Of a stretch of DNA of 64,000 bases, positions 15,908 through 25,188 are shown piece after piece (the first letter of the stretch is position 1; each line of letters opens with the position of its first letter). Source of the DNA: Bacteroidales bacterium (lineage in GTDB: Bacteria; Bacteroidota; Bacteroidia; Bacteroidales; UBA1715); the NCBI GenBank assembly GCA_017642535.1, contig JAGCOW010000007.1, positions 1 to 64,000 of the forward strand, given 5' to 3'. The translations under genes were made by a program, and so were the position numbers. The notes under the pieces were generated by a model that worked only from the letters and a program-made list of their open reading frames with translations, searched no databases and had not been told where the DNA came from.

Positions 15908-16597
15908 CTACAAATAATAATTCTTGATTTGCTTGAGAGTTTTTTCTCCGTTGGTGGTTTTGAATGCTGCCAATTCTCCCCATTCGTTGCCTAAGAGTTT
16001 TGTAAGTTCACGCAACAGACTGCAAATCTTTTTGGTCTGTCCCTGTTTATAGAATAACGACAGATTGTGGTCGGTAACAAGACGTATCAGTTCGTGATTC
16101 GCCAAGTCAGTTCCTATTTTGTATTTGTCGTCTTGAAATAATTTAAGTATTTCCGTTTCTTGGCTTTTATCAATTGTGATTCGCTGTTCTTCGGCAGAAA
16201 CGTGTTCTTTCCCCTTCCATTTTCCATTTCTCTGTTGCTTCAGACGAGCAATCTCATTCTCAATCACCACGGCAAGCAAGTAGGAACGCTTGTTCTCGGT
16301 GATTTCCTTAATAGTGTCGTCAAACATCATAGGAGCCACAAGAACCTCTTGCACGGAGTATAAATTCAAAATTTCTTCCGAAATCAGCATATAATCTTGA
16401 TAGAAGAACGTAGGCGTTTTCGTAGGATAAATTTGTTCGTCCTGAAAAAGAATTCGTATCGTTTCCCATAAAGTAAGGTTCAACCGCGAACGAAGACCTT
16501 CCAGCGTGGAAAGTTTCGTCTCAATGGAATCTTGTTTGAGTGTGGTGGCAATTATTTCCGCTATTTCTTGTACGTTTATGTCGGGTAAATGCTTCAT
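15908..16597 (-). CDS. Unrecognised protein, 229 residues
   Basis: It starts MKHLPDINVQEIAEIIATTL and ends NGEKTLKQIKNYYL. It is charged, without signal peptide or membrane segment, and predicted mainly helical; a basic segment ARLKQQRNGKWKGKEH sits near the middle. I do not recognise the family. The start is supported by a complete promoter (-33 and -7) just upstream. It is divergent from the starch-synthase-like gene and forms, with the 14900 gene, an unknown pair at the edge of the restriction-enzyme region. Confidence 0.65.
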   Translation of the reverse strand: MKHLPDINVQEIAEIIATTLKQDSIETKLSTLEGLRSRLNLTLWETIRILFQDEQIYPTKTPTFFYQDYMLISEEILNLYSVQEVLVAPMMFDDTIKEITENKRSYLLAVVIENEIARLKQQRNGKWKGKEHVSAEEQRITIDKSQETEILKLFQDDKYKIGTDLANHELIRLVTDHNLSLFYKQGQTKKICSLLRELTKLLGNEWGELAAFKTTNGEKTLKQIKNYYL

Positions 16598-16631
16598 TGT
16601 TCAACGATAAATCTTCAAAATAGTATATCGT

Positions 16632-16661
16632 CAAAGATACATAAAAAGTAGATTTTGCAAA
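16632..16661 (-). promoter_or_regulatory. Promoter of the 229-residue gene
   Basis: On the minus strand TTTG (16661-16658) is followed after 18 bases by TATCTTTG (16639-16632), close to the Bacteroidetes sigma consensus with its 19-21 base spacer. The leader to ATG 16597 would be about 30 bases. Confidence 0.65.
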
Positions 16662-16691
16662 AAAACTGAGTTTTTCTCAAAAAAAAATTGT

Positions 16692-16699
16692 TAATTTTG
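16692..16699 (+). promoter_or_regulatory. -7 box for the starch-synthase-like gene
   Basis: TAATTTTG then C, 20 bases before ATG 16719. The divergent promoter at 16632-16661 is only about 30 bases away, so both share one small control region. Confidence 0.5.
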
Positions 16700-16718
16700 C
16701 ATACGAAAATTTTGTGTG

Positions 16719-17546
16719 ATGAAAAAAGCAAAAGTCCTTTATGTTTCCCAAGAAATGGCGAAGTACCTTCCCGACACTGAGATGTCGTTGAAGAGTCGAT
16801 ATCTTCCTCAATACATTCAAGAGAAAGGTAAAGAAATTCGTTGCTTCATGCCGAGATATGGTTTGGTCAACGAACGCCGAAATCAACTTCACGAAGTTAT
16901 CCGTTTGTCTGGAATGAATCTTATTATTAATGACACGGATCATCCGCTCATTATTAAGGTTGCTTCGATTCAGCAGGCGCGTTTGCAAGTCTATTTCATC
17001 GATAATGATGAATTTTTCCGTCGTAAGGCGTTGTTTACCGATGAAAACGGCGCTGAATTTGACGACAACGACGAGCGTATGATTTTCTTTGCCCGTGGCG
17101 TGCTCGAAACGGTGAAGAAACTGCGTTGGGCTCCCGATATTGTTCACTGTCATGGCTGGTTCACGTCGTTGCTTCCTTTGTATCTCAAGAAGACTTTCTA
17201 CGAAGATCCGCTTTTTGCCAACGCAAAGGTTGTGTATTCGCTTTACAACAATAGTTTCAATACTAAGTTCTCGAATGATTTCGCCAACAAAATTCATTTT
17301 GACGGAATTACCGACGAGGACATCCAACCTATAAAGAACGGTGCCGATTGGCTGAGTTTGAATAAGTTGGCTATCGACCAGGCCGAAGGTATTGTGTTGG
17401 GTGAACAAGATGTTAATGCGGAATTGATTCAATATTGCAAAGACAAAAAGAAAGTCATTCTTCCGTATCAAGGGCTCGAAGACTATGCCGATGCATATTC
17501 TGATTTTTACGATAGTCTTTTACCCGATTTACCTGATGCAAAATAA
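16719..17546 (+). CDS. Half-length glycogen/starch synthase-like protein (GT5 N-terminal domain)
   Basis: The product has 275 residues, about half of a normal GT5 glycogen synthase. It has the N-terminal Rossmann part only: KVLYVSQEM start, IRCFMPRYG, and PDIVHCHGWFTSLLPLYLKK. The KxGGL motif that binds ADP-glucose in true synthases is not present near the start (DTEMSLKSRY instead), and the whole C-terminal nucleotide-binding domain is missing. This short form is common in Bacteroidetes next to a DUF4270 gene, as here. Synthase activity is doubtful and a regulatory or binding role is possible. The next gene starts 1 base after the stop. Confidence 0.75.
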   Translation: MKKAKVLYVSQEMAKYLPDTEMSLKSRYLPQYIQEKGKEIRCFMPRYGLVNERRNQLHEVIRLSGMNLIINDTDHPLIIKVASIQQARLQVYFIDNDEFFRRKALFTDENGAEFDDNDERMIFFARGVLETVKKLRWAPDIVHCHGWFTSLLPLYLKKTFYEDPLFANAKVVYSLYNNSFNTKFSNDFANKIHFDGITDEDIQPIKNGADWLSLNKLAIDQAEGIVLGEQDVNAELIQYCKDKKKVILPYQGLEDYADAYSDFYDSLLPDLPDAK

Positions 17547-17547
17547 A

Positions 17548-18846
17548 ATGAACGTGAAGTTGTCGCTTCTTGGTTGTTTGTGCTGCCTGCTATTGTTCGT
17601 TTCGTGCGACAAAGGCGACAATACTATAGGATTGGATACTCTTCCCGGTACTGATTTGCTGAAAACATTAGTGGATAGTACGTCAACAACTATCACTTTA
17701 TCGACGACCGACGACGATTCTGTTCGTTCTTCGGCAGTTTCTTATATGGTGGGCGAGATGAACGACGACGTGATGGGAAAAACGCGTGCCGGATTTGTAA
17801 CCCGATTGTATGTGCAAGGGTTGAATTTAGACGATTTGGCAAATTTCGTTCTTGATTCTGCCTGTTTCCGACTTTCAAAATCACACAAATATGTGTATGG
17901 CGACACCAATACGGCTCAAACGTTCTCACTCTACGAAGTTACGCAAGATGTTACTGTGGAGGATTGTAAAAATTATTGTCAATCAAAGACAACGCCCACG
18001 TGCTTGTCTTCGTTGACTCCGTTGATGGATATAGATTTCAAGAAACACGCCGATTCCGACACGTCGTATCTTTATAAGTTGCCAGATGAGGTTGTAAATG
18101 CGATTTTTTCAAAAATTTCGGCATGCTACGATGCCTCACAGTCGCCACAACATTTTGATTCACTGTTTATTAGACAATTCAAGGGAATATACTTGACTAC
18201 GAAAAACGATGCGTTCAACAATGCACAATCTGTCATAGTGCATTGCATTCCCGAGCTGAAGTTTTATTTCCATAATAAAAGTGATGCGACAACGGAATCG
18301 TTGGTGTTTGCCCCGTCACCACAAGCGTATAACAAACCTTTGTCATCCGACCCGAGTCAGATTTATTTGCAGGCAATCAATGTGTATGAGCATGAATATC
18401 CGACGACAATCTCGTCAAATCTTAATACTGAAGCGAGCGAAACATACGTGCAAGGTTTTAACGGCTTGAAAACGAAAGTGCATTTTTCTGGTCTGGAATC
18501 GTGGAGAGACAATATGCAGTTGAATAGTTCCGACCCGTTGCTAATCAACATTGCGCGACTTTCAATCCCGTTGAAGGAATCACGCAATACGTATCTTCCG
18601 CTCAATTTACGCATTTACAACGATTCTCGGGACTTGATTTATTCAACAATGTCGGCTACAAAAGATAGTACGTGCTATTTGTTTGATATTCAATATTTCA
18701 TGCAATATCTCTATGACCATTCTGCTACGGCAGACGATTATTCCTATGAAATTTGCATTCCCGAAAACAATATCTATGGCAATGCCTTTGTGTTAGACGG
18801 GACGGCCTCGAATAAGCTGAAGCTGACGATTACCTACACAAAATAA
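17548..18846 (+). CDS. DUF4270 lipoprotein
   Basis: The product has 432 residues from ATG 17548, where the signal MNVKLSLLGCLCCLLLFVSC ends in a lipobox Cys at residue 20. The body is beta-rich with the DUF4270 pattern: TIGLDTLPGTDLL near the start, MVGEMNDDVMGKTRAGFVTR, and LVFAPSPQAYNKPL with RLSIPLKES later. These are outer-membrane lipoproteins of Bacteroidetes with unknown function. The gene follows the half-length starch synthase directly and is probably co-transcribed with it and with the EI24 gene. Confidence 0.82.
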   Translation: MNVKLSLLGCLCCLLLFVSCDKGDNTIGLDTLPGTDLLKTLVDSTSTTITLSTTDDDSVRSSAVSYMVGEMNDDVMGKTRAGFVTRLYVQGLNLDDLANFVLDSACFRLSKSHKYVYGDTNTAQTFSLYEVTQDVTVEDCKNYCQSKTTPTCLSSLTPLMDIDFKKHADSDTSYLYKLPDEVVNAIFSKISACYDASQSPQHFDSLFIRQFKGIYLTTKNDAFNNAQSVIVHCIPELKFYFHNKSDATTESLVFAPSPQAYNKPLSSDPSQIYLQAINVYEHEYPTTISSNLNTEASETYVQGFNGLKTKVHFSGLESWRDNMQLNSSDPLLINIARLSIPLKESRNTYLPLNLRIYNDSRDLIYSTMSATKDSTCYLFDIQYFMQYLYDHSATADDYSYEICIPENNIYGNAFVLDGTASNKLKLTITYTK

Positions 18847-18856
18847 CTCATTGGTT

Positions 18857-19612
18857 ATGAATGTAATACAAGAGTTTGGTACGGCACTGTCGCTACATGG
18901 GAAAGCATTTTCCTTCATCAGGAAAAACGGACTTTCGTGGACATTTCTCATTCCTATCGCCTTGTTTCTCATTCTATTGACCGTAGGATTGTACTCCATT
19001 GGCGAGCTGACGGATTACTTGACTATGAAAATCTTATACAATTATGTATATGACGGTTTCGTAAGTTCCCTATTGTTGATTCTTTTCAGGATTCTTTTTT
19101 TCATTGTGATAGGAATGTGGGGCGGATACATTATAGTAATAATAATGTCGCCGTTTCTTGCGTACATATCGGAGAAGACGGAAAAAATAATCACGGGCAA
19201 TGATTATCCATTCAACCTCAGTCAGTTTATTAATGACGTGATTCGTGGTATTCTGTTGGCATTGCGTAACTTTTGCATGGAAATGCTCATTAGTATCGTG
19301 TTTTTTCTCTGTTCTTTCTTTACTGCGGCAATGGCGGCACCGTTTGTCTCCGTCATTTTATTTCTCGTATCTGCATATTTCTATGGGTTTTCATTCATAG
19401 ATTATACCAATGAAAGACGGAAACTCTCGGTGAAACAAAGTGTTCGCTATGTTAGTCAACGAAAAGCTATGAGTTGCGGTCACGGATTCATATTTGCATT
19501 GTTGTTGTACATCCCCGTTCTTGGCGTTGCCTTGTCGTCATTTTATGCCATCATAGCAACCGTTGCGGCTACGATGCACGTTTTGGAAATAGAAAATCAG
19601 CAATTAGCGTAA
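18857..19612 (+). CDS. EI24/CysZ-like integral membrane protein
   Basis: The product has 251 residues from ATG 18857; an in-frame TTG at 18851 is less likely. It has hydrophobic segments at about residues 30-52, 75-110, 140-185 and 215-240 and ends with [27 protein letters not shown], as in the EI24 (CysZ) domain. CysZ proteins carry sulfate, but the Bacteroidetes members are not tied to cysteine genes, and none is nearby. Its 3' end overlaps the convergent parE by 9 bases, so there is no separate terminator. Confidence 0.75.
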   Translation: MNVIQEFGTALSLHGKAFSFIRKNGLSWTFLIPIALFLILLTVGLYSIGELTDYLTMKILYNYVYDGFVSSLLLILFRILFFIVIGMWGGYIIVIIMSPFLAYISEKTEKIITGNDYPFNLSQFINDVIRGILLALRNFCMEMLISIVFFLCSFFTAAMAAPFVSVILFLVSAYFYGFSFIDYTNERRKLSVKQSVRYVSQRKAMSCGHGFIFALLLYIPVLGVALSSFYAIIATVAATMHVLEIENQQLA

Positions 19613-21475
19613 ATCGTCAGTGTCGATTCGCAAATTTTGAATGATAAACTCTTGTCTGTCAGGAGTATTGTCACCCATGTAGAAATTCAGCATTTCGCTT
19701 AATTGTGTGTCGTGGTTTATGACAACAGGTTCCAAGCGAATATCTTTTCCTATAAACGTAGAGAATTCATCGGGTGAAATCTCGCCAAGACCTTTGAATC
19801 GTGTGATTTCCATTTTGGGGTCGGAGCTCAGGGCTTTGATGGCAGCCACACGTTCCTCATCGGTGTAGCAATAGCGAGTTTCCTTTTTGTTTCTGACGCG
19901 GAACAAAGGTGTTTGTAAAATATAAACGTGTCCTTCGCGAATCAAATTGGGACAATATTTCAGGAAGAACGATACCAGCAACATTCTGATGTGCATACCA
20001 TCGTCATCGGCATCGGTGGCAATGATGACTTTGTTGTAACGAAGATTTTCCAACGACCCTTCTATATTGAGTGCCGATTGCAAAAGATTCAGTTCCTCGT
20101 TTTCGTAAATCTCTTTTTGCTTTGCTTTTATTGCATTCAGTGGCTTACCTCTCAAACTGAAAACCGCTTGAGTTGATGCGTTTCGGGATTTCGTGATGGA
20201 ACCGCTGGCTGAATCCCCCTCGGTAATGAAAATGGCCGTTTCTTCACGAAGTTCGTGAGTCGTATTGTAGTGATAGCGGCAATCACGCAATTTTTTATTG
20301 TTCAAGTTTGCCCGCTTCGACATAGACTTGCTACGAACGACGTCAATTGCCTTGCGTTCTTTCTCGGAATCTTGGATTTTTTTTGCCATCACCTCGGTAA
20401 TTTCGGGATGTTTGTGCAAATAATCGTCAAGTTCCTGTTTCACGAAGTCGTTCACAAACTTGTTGACCGTGATACTATCTTCTTGTGGCGTCATATTGCG
20501 TGAACCCAGTTTCACCTTTGTCTGGCTTTCGAACACGGGTTCCTCAACACTTATTGCAATAGCACCAACAATGCCATTCCGAATATCGGACAGTTCCTGA
20601 TTTTTATTGAAAAATTCCTTTATTGTTTTCCCAAGTGCCTCTCGGTATGCACTTTCGTGTGTTCCACCTTGAATTGTGTATTGCCCGTTCACAAACGAAT
20701 AATAATCGTCGCCTGTTTGTTCGGTATGCGTAAGAACAATTTCAATGTCAGTGCCTTTAAGATGGATAATCGGGTAGAGAGGAACTATTTGCTCTCTTTC
20801 AAAATTTTCGGTCAACAAATCCAACAAACCATTTTTTGAGTTGAATTTCAGTCCGTTGTAATTTATGGTAAGTCCCGTATTTAAGTACGAATAATTACGC
20901 ATCATTGTCTCGATGAAATCATCTCGGAAAGCATAATTTTCAAAAAGACCTTTGCTTGAATCCGGCTCAAACTCGATGAGAGTGCCTCGTTGTGTTTTGT
21001 TTCCGTCATCTTTTATAACTCCTGTATCGGAAACAAGTTCTCCTTGTTTGAACTCAATTCGGCGAGTTTCGCCATCGCGGAACGATTGAGCTGCAAATTT
21101 CCATGAAAGAGCATTGACCGCCTTGGTGCCCACACCATTCAAACCGACAGATTTCTTGAATGCCTTGGAATCGTATTTTGCACCAGTATTCAAGATTGAT
21201 ACGCAGTCAAGCAATTTTCCAAGAGGAATTCCACGACCATAGTCACGGACCGTTACTTTGCCATCTTTTACGGTAACATCAATTACTTTCCCTTCATTCA
21301 TACGAAATTCGTCAATGGAGTTGTCAATCACCTCCTTGACAAGAACGTAGATACCGTCGTCGGAATGCGAGCCGTCGCCAAGTTTACCGATATACATACC
21401 AGGACGAAGACGTATGTGTTCTACGCCTTCGAGGGTTCTGATGTTTTCTTCTGTATATTCGTTAATTTCAGCCAT
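19604..21475 (-). CDS. parE: DNA topoisomerase IV subunit B (type IIA, ATPase subunit)
   Basis: The product has 623 residues. The GHKL ATPase part has [20 protein letters not shown] and [13 protein letters not shown] (first 120 residues). The Toprim part has EGDSASGS and [11 protein letters not shown], and the C-terminal part has [13 protein letters not shown]. It is shorter than GyrB and carries SASGS where GyrB usually has SAGGS, so I favour the ParE-like Bacteroidetes form; the partner ParC is not in the window. It relaxes and decatenates DNA with ATP. The -7 box at 21500 supports ATG 21475. Confidence 0.85.
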   Translation of the reverse strand: MAEINEYTEENIRTLEGVEHIRLRPGMYIGKLGDGSHSDDGIYVLVKEVIDNSIDEFRMNEGKVIDVTVKDGKVTVRDYGRGIPLGKLLDCVSILNTGAKYDSKAFKKSVGLNGVGTKAVNALSWKFAAQSFRDGETRRIEFKQGELVSDTGVIKDDGNKTQRGTLIEFEPDSSKGLFENYAFRDDFIETMMRNYSYLNTGLTINYNGLKFNSKNGLLDLLTENFEREQIVPLYPIIHLKGTDIEIVLTHTEQTGDDYYSFVNGQYTIQGGTHESAYREALGKTIKEFFNKNQELSDIRNGIVGAIAISVEEPVFESQTKVKLGSRNMTPQEDSITVNKFVNDFVKQELDDYLHKHPEITEVMAKKIQDSEKERKAIDVVRSKSMSKRANLNNKKLRDCRYHYNTTHELREETAIFITEGDSASGSITKSRNASTQAVFSLRGKPLNAIKAKQKEIYENEELNLLQSALNIEGSLENLRYNKVIIATDADDDGMHIRMLLVSFFLKYCPNLIREGHVYILQTPLFRVRNKKETRYCYTDEERVAAIKALSSDPKMEITRFKGLGEISPDEFSTFIGKDIRLEPVVINHDTQLSEMLNFYMGDNTPDRQEFIIQNLRIDTDDLR

Positions 21476-21499
21476 TTTGCACCTTTACAATTTGCACAA

Positions 21500-21507
21500 C
21501 AAAGGTA
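21500..21507 (-). promoter_or_regulatory. -7 box for parE
   Basis: The minus strand reads TACCTTTG, 25 bases before ATG 21475. Confidence 0.5.
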
Positions 21508-21596
21508 CTTTTTCGTCGCAAAAAGGAAATACATACTCGCAACGAAGATTTCACGAGTTATCAACAATTATACAACGAGCGAGAAAGACGTTACTG

Positions 21597-21869
21597 TTAT
21601 TTTGTCGTTTTTTTCGCTTGTTTTTTTACTGGAGAAGGAGCAGGTGTCGAAGAATTGTTTGTTGTTTTCTTTGCCTGTTTCTTTTCTGTCGTGCCAGAAG
21701 CTTGTTGTGACTGATTCGTTGTAGATTTTTTCGCTTGCTTTTTCGGCAGATTTTGTTGTGGAGTAGTGCCGTTTGTCGTTGGATCTTGTTGAGAATTGTT
21801 GGTCAAAGACGTTGGGATTGCACAAGAGCAAAGCAAAGCGATAACGAAGATTGAGATTATTTTTTTCAT
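21597..21869 (-). CDS. Small lysine-rich repeat lipoprotein
   Basis: The product has 90 residues. The signal MKKIISIFVIALLCSC has a lipobox Cys at residue 16. The rest is low-complexity: Ser, Thr, Asn, Gln and Pro linkers joining three copies of KKQAKKT or KKQAKKS spaced about 20 residues apart, the last at the C terminus. The basic clusters could bind peptidoglycan, lipopolysaccharide or nucleic acid outside the cell, but this is a guess. A good -7 box lies at 21890. No family is recognised. Confidence 0.7.
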   Translation of the reverse strand: MKKIISIFVIALLCSCAIPTSLTNNSQQDPTTNGTTPQQNLPKKQAKKSTTNQSQQASGTTEKKQAKKTTNNSSTPAPSPVKKQAKKTTK

Positions 21870-21889
21870 ATCAAAAACATTTAATTATA

Positions 21890-21897
21890 CAAAGATA
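21890..21897 (-). promoter_or_regulatory. -7 box for the lysine-rich lipoprotein gene
   Basis: The minus strand reads TATCTTTG, 21 bases before ATG 21869. Confidence 0.55.
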
Positions 21898-21953
21898 TAA
21901 AAAACTTGCAATAACTATACCAAAATTCAGTAGTCTATATTCCAAAAATTCAG

Positions 21954-21961
21954 TACCTTTG
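21954..21961 (+). promoter_or_regulatory. -7 box for the PorP/SprF operon
   Basis: TACCTTTG, 24 bases before ATG 21985. It likely drives the PorP-like gene and the overlapping PorE-like gene. Confidence 0.5.
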
Positions 21962-21984
21962 TAACGAGTATTTTTTGTTTGACA

Positions 21985-23025
21985 ATGGAGAAATTTGTAC
22001 GGAATACATTTAATATAGTACGGGCGATGCTTGTTCTGCTCTTCTCTATTGTGGCAATGGGTGCGGCTTCTCAGGAAATTCATTTTTCGCAATTTTATGC
22101 AAATCCTCTTTCTATAAATCCGGCTAATACGGCGTGGTATGATGGAAATCTCCGTGTAAACGCTATGTATAGAACACAATGGAGAGCCATTGATTCCAAA
22201 CCGTTTCAGACGGTAAGTCTGAGTATGGAGAAACAATTCCAATATTATGATTTTTCGTATGGATTTGGTGTCTGTGCCATCCGTGACGAGTCGGGATATG
22301 TTGGATTGATTAATGACAAAGTTTTATTGTCGGGTGCATTTGCCCTCAACGTCAATGGACATAATTTGAGTGGCGGAATCCAGACAGGATTGGTGTATAA
22401 GACCACCAATATCTCGCATTATACCTATAATAATCAATTTGATTTAGGAGGTGAATCTGTGTTTAACCGAAATTTTGAAAACGGAGAGCAGGAAAATGGA
22501 CGATTGTTCCATTTGGCAATCAACGCAGGTGTGCTATGGGACAAGCAGTTGACGTCTGATTTCATTGCAAAGGCAGGATTCTGCATTTTTAACATAAACA
22601 CACCGTATGAGTCGTTTTACGGTGTTGAGTTGGAAGATTCCGAACAACCGTTGCGTGTAGCGATTCAAGGTGGTGGAAAATATACGATGAGTGCGAAAGT
22701 CACGTTACAACCGAATATTCTTTTAATGCGACAGGAGAAAGCAACAGAGATGCTTGTCGGTGGAAATGCTGATTATGCTCTCAAAAAAGATATGGCGGTA
22801 TATGGCGGTGCATTGTTCCGATATGGTTTTTCAAAAAATTACGATGCAATCGTATGGATTATTGGTGCGAAATATAAGAGATTCAACATAGGTGCAAGTT
22901 ACGACGTAAACTTTTCTTCGTTGCACGAAGCCACGAATTATCGAGGTGCGTTTGAAGTATCGTTGACCTATTTGACTCCAAGTTGGAAAAGTTCTAAATT
23001 CAGAATATCATGCGAAAGATTTTAA
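21985..23025 (+). CDS. PorP/SprF family type IX secretion membrane protein
   Basis: The product has 346 residues from ATG 21985. A signal peptide ends at MGAASQ, followed by the family hallmark EIHFSQFYANPLSINPANTA, then a beta-barrel body with repeats such as YGFGVCAIRDESG, LSGGIQTGLVYKTT and YGGALFRYGFSKN, ending in a basic stretch. PorP/SprF proteins sit in the outer membrane and serve T9SS or surface attachment of type-B CTD cargo. The PorE-like gene begins inside its 3' end (16-base overlap), so the two are translated together. The PKD giant at 39077 has the type of C-terminal domain expected of a SprF client. Confidence 0.88.
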   Translation: MEKFVRNTFNIVRAMLVLLFSIVAMGAASQEIHFSQFYANPLSINPANTAWYDGNLRVNAMYRTQWRAIDSKPFQTVSLSMEKQFQYYDFSYGFGVCAIRDESGYVGLINDKVLLSGAFALNVNGHNLSGGIQTGLVYKTTNISHYTYNNQFDLGGESVFNRNFENGEQENGRLFHLAINAGVLWDKQLTSDFIAKAGFCIFNINTPYESFYGVELEDSEQPLRVAIQGGGKYTMSAKVTLQPNILLMRQEKATEMLVGGNADYALKKDMAVYGGALFRYGFSKNYDAIVWIIGAKYKRFNIGASYDVNFSSLHEATNYRGAFEVSLTYLTPSWKSSKFRISCERF

Positions 23026-25121
23026 ACACACGATTACTCGTCGGAGTAATGACAGTATTGCTTGGAAGCACAGCATTTGCTCAAACTGAGGATTTATCAT
23101 CGTATTCCCCAAGAAAACTCAAATCTATGGGATACAGTGCCATGTCGGTTGGCGACAATTATTCGGCGATAGAGTATTTAAAGGCATACTGCGACAAGAA
23201 GAAAAACAAGCCAAAAGTGCTTTTTGACCTTGCTGAATGTTACAGGGCAACAAGAAACTATATCCCTGCTGCGACGTACTATGACAAGACGATGCGACTT
23301 GACAAGAAAAACTTGGTTGCCATCTATCATTATGGCGAAATGTTGAAAGTTTATGGCTATTATGACGAGGCAAAAAAATATTTTGTTCAGTTCAAACAAT
23401 TATATAAAGGTGGCTATGACATTGATTACAAACGACTTGTAACGCAACAGATTATGGCTTGTGATTCGGCACAAATGCTTATAGATTCGGCTCAATCGGT
23501 GCAAATCACCCGTTTGAACAATACTATCAACAAAGCATCGGTGGAACTTTCGCCCATATATTTAAACGACACTACATTATTATATGCATCATTGCGCACC
23601 GATAATCCTGTTATTTCAGCAGAAGGAGAAAACGCAAATATGCCGTATCGCCATTTTTATACTGCCAACAAAGTGAAAAACGAATGGCAATTCAATCAAG
23701 AATGGTCGGAAGGAGAGTTTAATCTCAATAATGTACATAGTGGCAACGGAGCTTTTTCACCCGACAGAAAAAGTTTCTATTTTACTCGTTGTGAAAGTGA
23801 TTGGCAACATAAGACCAATTGCCAAATCTATGTAAGTCATAATAATAAAGGTCGTTGGTCGGAGCCAGAATTGTTGCCTCCAACTATCAATATGAAGAAA
23901 ACCAACAATACGCAACCAGCGGTTGGTACCGATTCAAAACGAGGCGATTTGATTTTGTATTTCGTGAGTGACCGTCCCGACGGGAAAGGCGGCTTGGATA
24001 TTTGGTACAGTGTTTTTCTGTCGAAGAAAAACGAATGGCGTGAAGCCAAAAACTGTGGTAACAAGATAAATACTGCCGGCGACGAAATGACGCCGTTCTA
24101 TCAAATGAAAGAGAGAACGCTGTATTTCAGTTCAAATGGTTGGTACGGACTCGGAGAACAAGACGTATTCAGAGCGACTGGCGAATTGACAAAATGGACA
24201 CCTGCCGAGAATGTCGGTTATCCTATCAATACAGGTTTTGACGACATTTATTTTTCGGCCGATGCAACGACAGTGAACGGATTCTTGGTATCGAATCGTC
24301 CAGCCGAAAAGAAGGGCTCGACTTGCTGTGACGACATTTTCTCATATAAATATGTAGATGCAATCTCCCTTGGAGTGGATGGAACGGTTATGCTTATTCC
24401 CAATGCGACAATCGAAAAAATCATAAACGACAATATGGAGCAGGAGACGAGCAGAACGAGTACGGGCGATACTGTGATGTATGCCGAGGGAAGCATTGTT
24501 TCGTTGTTCCTTATCGACAAGAATGTGGAAGAGCCAATATTCATCGCTGCCGACACGACCGACGAGAAAGGACATTATTTCTTCGATATTTTGGCACGCA
24601 AAGACTATATGTTGCAGTTCGAGAGCGACAAGAATTTGCCACCAGAAATGCGATTCACGACGAAAAATATCTTCACGTCCGACACTCTTCACATGGATGC
24701 TATCGGAATTGACTATCTTTCGAAGGATGCATTTCGCATAAAAAACATTTATTATGACTTTGACAAGTCAAATTTGAGTTTAGAATCGAAAAAAATTATT
24801 TCTCGTACCATTTTATATATAATGAATGAATATCCTCAAATTATTGTTGAAATTGGTAGTCATACCGACAATAAAGGAGGTGACAGATACAACTTACGAC
24901 TCTCGCAGAAACGAGCTGAGAGCGTTGTTAATTATCTGGTACAGAATGGAATAGATCCCAATAGATTGCGTGCGAAAGGGTATGGAGAGATGCATCCTTT
25001 AGCACCAAATACCAACGAAGATGGAAGTGACAATCCCGAAGGTAGAGCCAAAAATAGAAGGACAGAATTTAGGGTAATTGGAACTTTGAATCAATATTTT
25101 GAAATAATTTACGAAGAATAA
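23010..25121 (+). CDS. PorE-like OmpA family protein 1 (TPR, beta-propeller, OmpA)
   Basis: The product has 703 residues. The signal peptide ends at STAFAQ (about 25). TPR-like helices follow (LFDLAECYRATRNYIPAATY), then a PD40-type propeller region with GAFSPDRKSFYFTRC, YFVSDRPDGKGGLDIWYSVF and YFSSNGWYGLGEQDVFRATG, then a carboxypeptidase-regulatory-like domain and a C-terminal OmpA domain with the peptidoglycan-binding core EIGSHTDNKGGDRYNLRLSQ. This is the domain order of PorE, the T9SS protein that links the secreton to peptidoglycan. It overlaps the PorP-like gene and is followed by a paralog, so it is one of a tandem pair. Confidence 0.85.
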   Translation: MRKILNTRLLVGVMTVLLGSTAFAQTEDLSSYSPRKLKSMGYSAMSVGDNYSAIEYLKAYCDKKKNKPKVLFDLAECYRATRNYIPAATYYDKTMRLDKKNLVAIYHYGEMLKVYGYYDEAKKYFVQFKQLYKGGYDIDYKRLVTQQIMACDSAQMLIDSAQSVQITRLNNTINKASVELSPIYLNDTTLLYASLRTDNPVISAEGENANMPYRHFYTANKVKNEWQFNQEWSEGEFNLNNVHSGNGAFSPDRKSFYFTRCESDWQHKTNCQIYVSHNNKGRWSEPELLPPTINMKKTNNTQPAVGTDSKRGDLILYFVSDRPDGKGGLDIWYSVFLSKKNEWREAKNCGNKINTAGDEMTPFYQMKERTLYFSSNGWYGLGEQDVFRATGELTKWTPAENVGYPINTGFDDIYFSADATTVNGFLVSNRPAEKKGSTCCDDIFSYKYVDAISLGVDGTVMLIPNATIEKIINDNMEQETSRTSTGDTVMYAEGSIVSLFLIDKNVEEPIFIAADTTDEKGHYFFDILARKDYMLQFESDKNLPPEMRFTTKNIFTSDTLHMDAIGIDYLSKDAFRIKNIYYDFDKSNLSLESKKIISRTILYIMNEYPQIIVEIGSHTDNKGGDRYNLRLSQKRAESVVNYLVQNGIDPNRLRAKGYGEMHPLAPNTNEDGSDNPEGRAKNRRTEFRVIGTLNQYFEIIYEE

Positions 25122-25145
25122 TAAACCTTTTTTGAATTTGTTTCG

Positions 25146-25153
25146 TATATTTG
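25146..25153 (+). promoter_or_regulatory. -7 box for PorE-like gene 2
   Basis: TATATTTG, 35 bases before ATG 25189. It implies that the second PorE-like gene can be read separately from the first. Confidence 0.5.
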
Positions 25154-25188
25154 GGGCGTTATATGTTGAATAATGTAAATATACACTT

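Noticed and set aside
16677-17471. A 264-residue frame on the minus strand opposite the GT5-like gene.
   Set aside because: It is antisense to a gene with clear family motifs and its translation has no recognisable domain.
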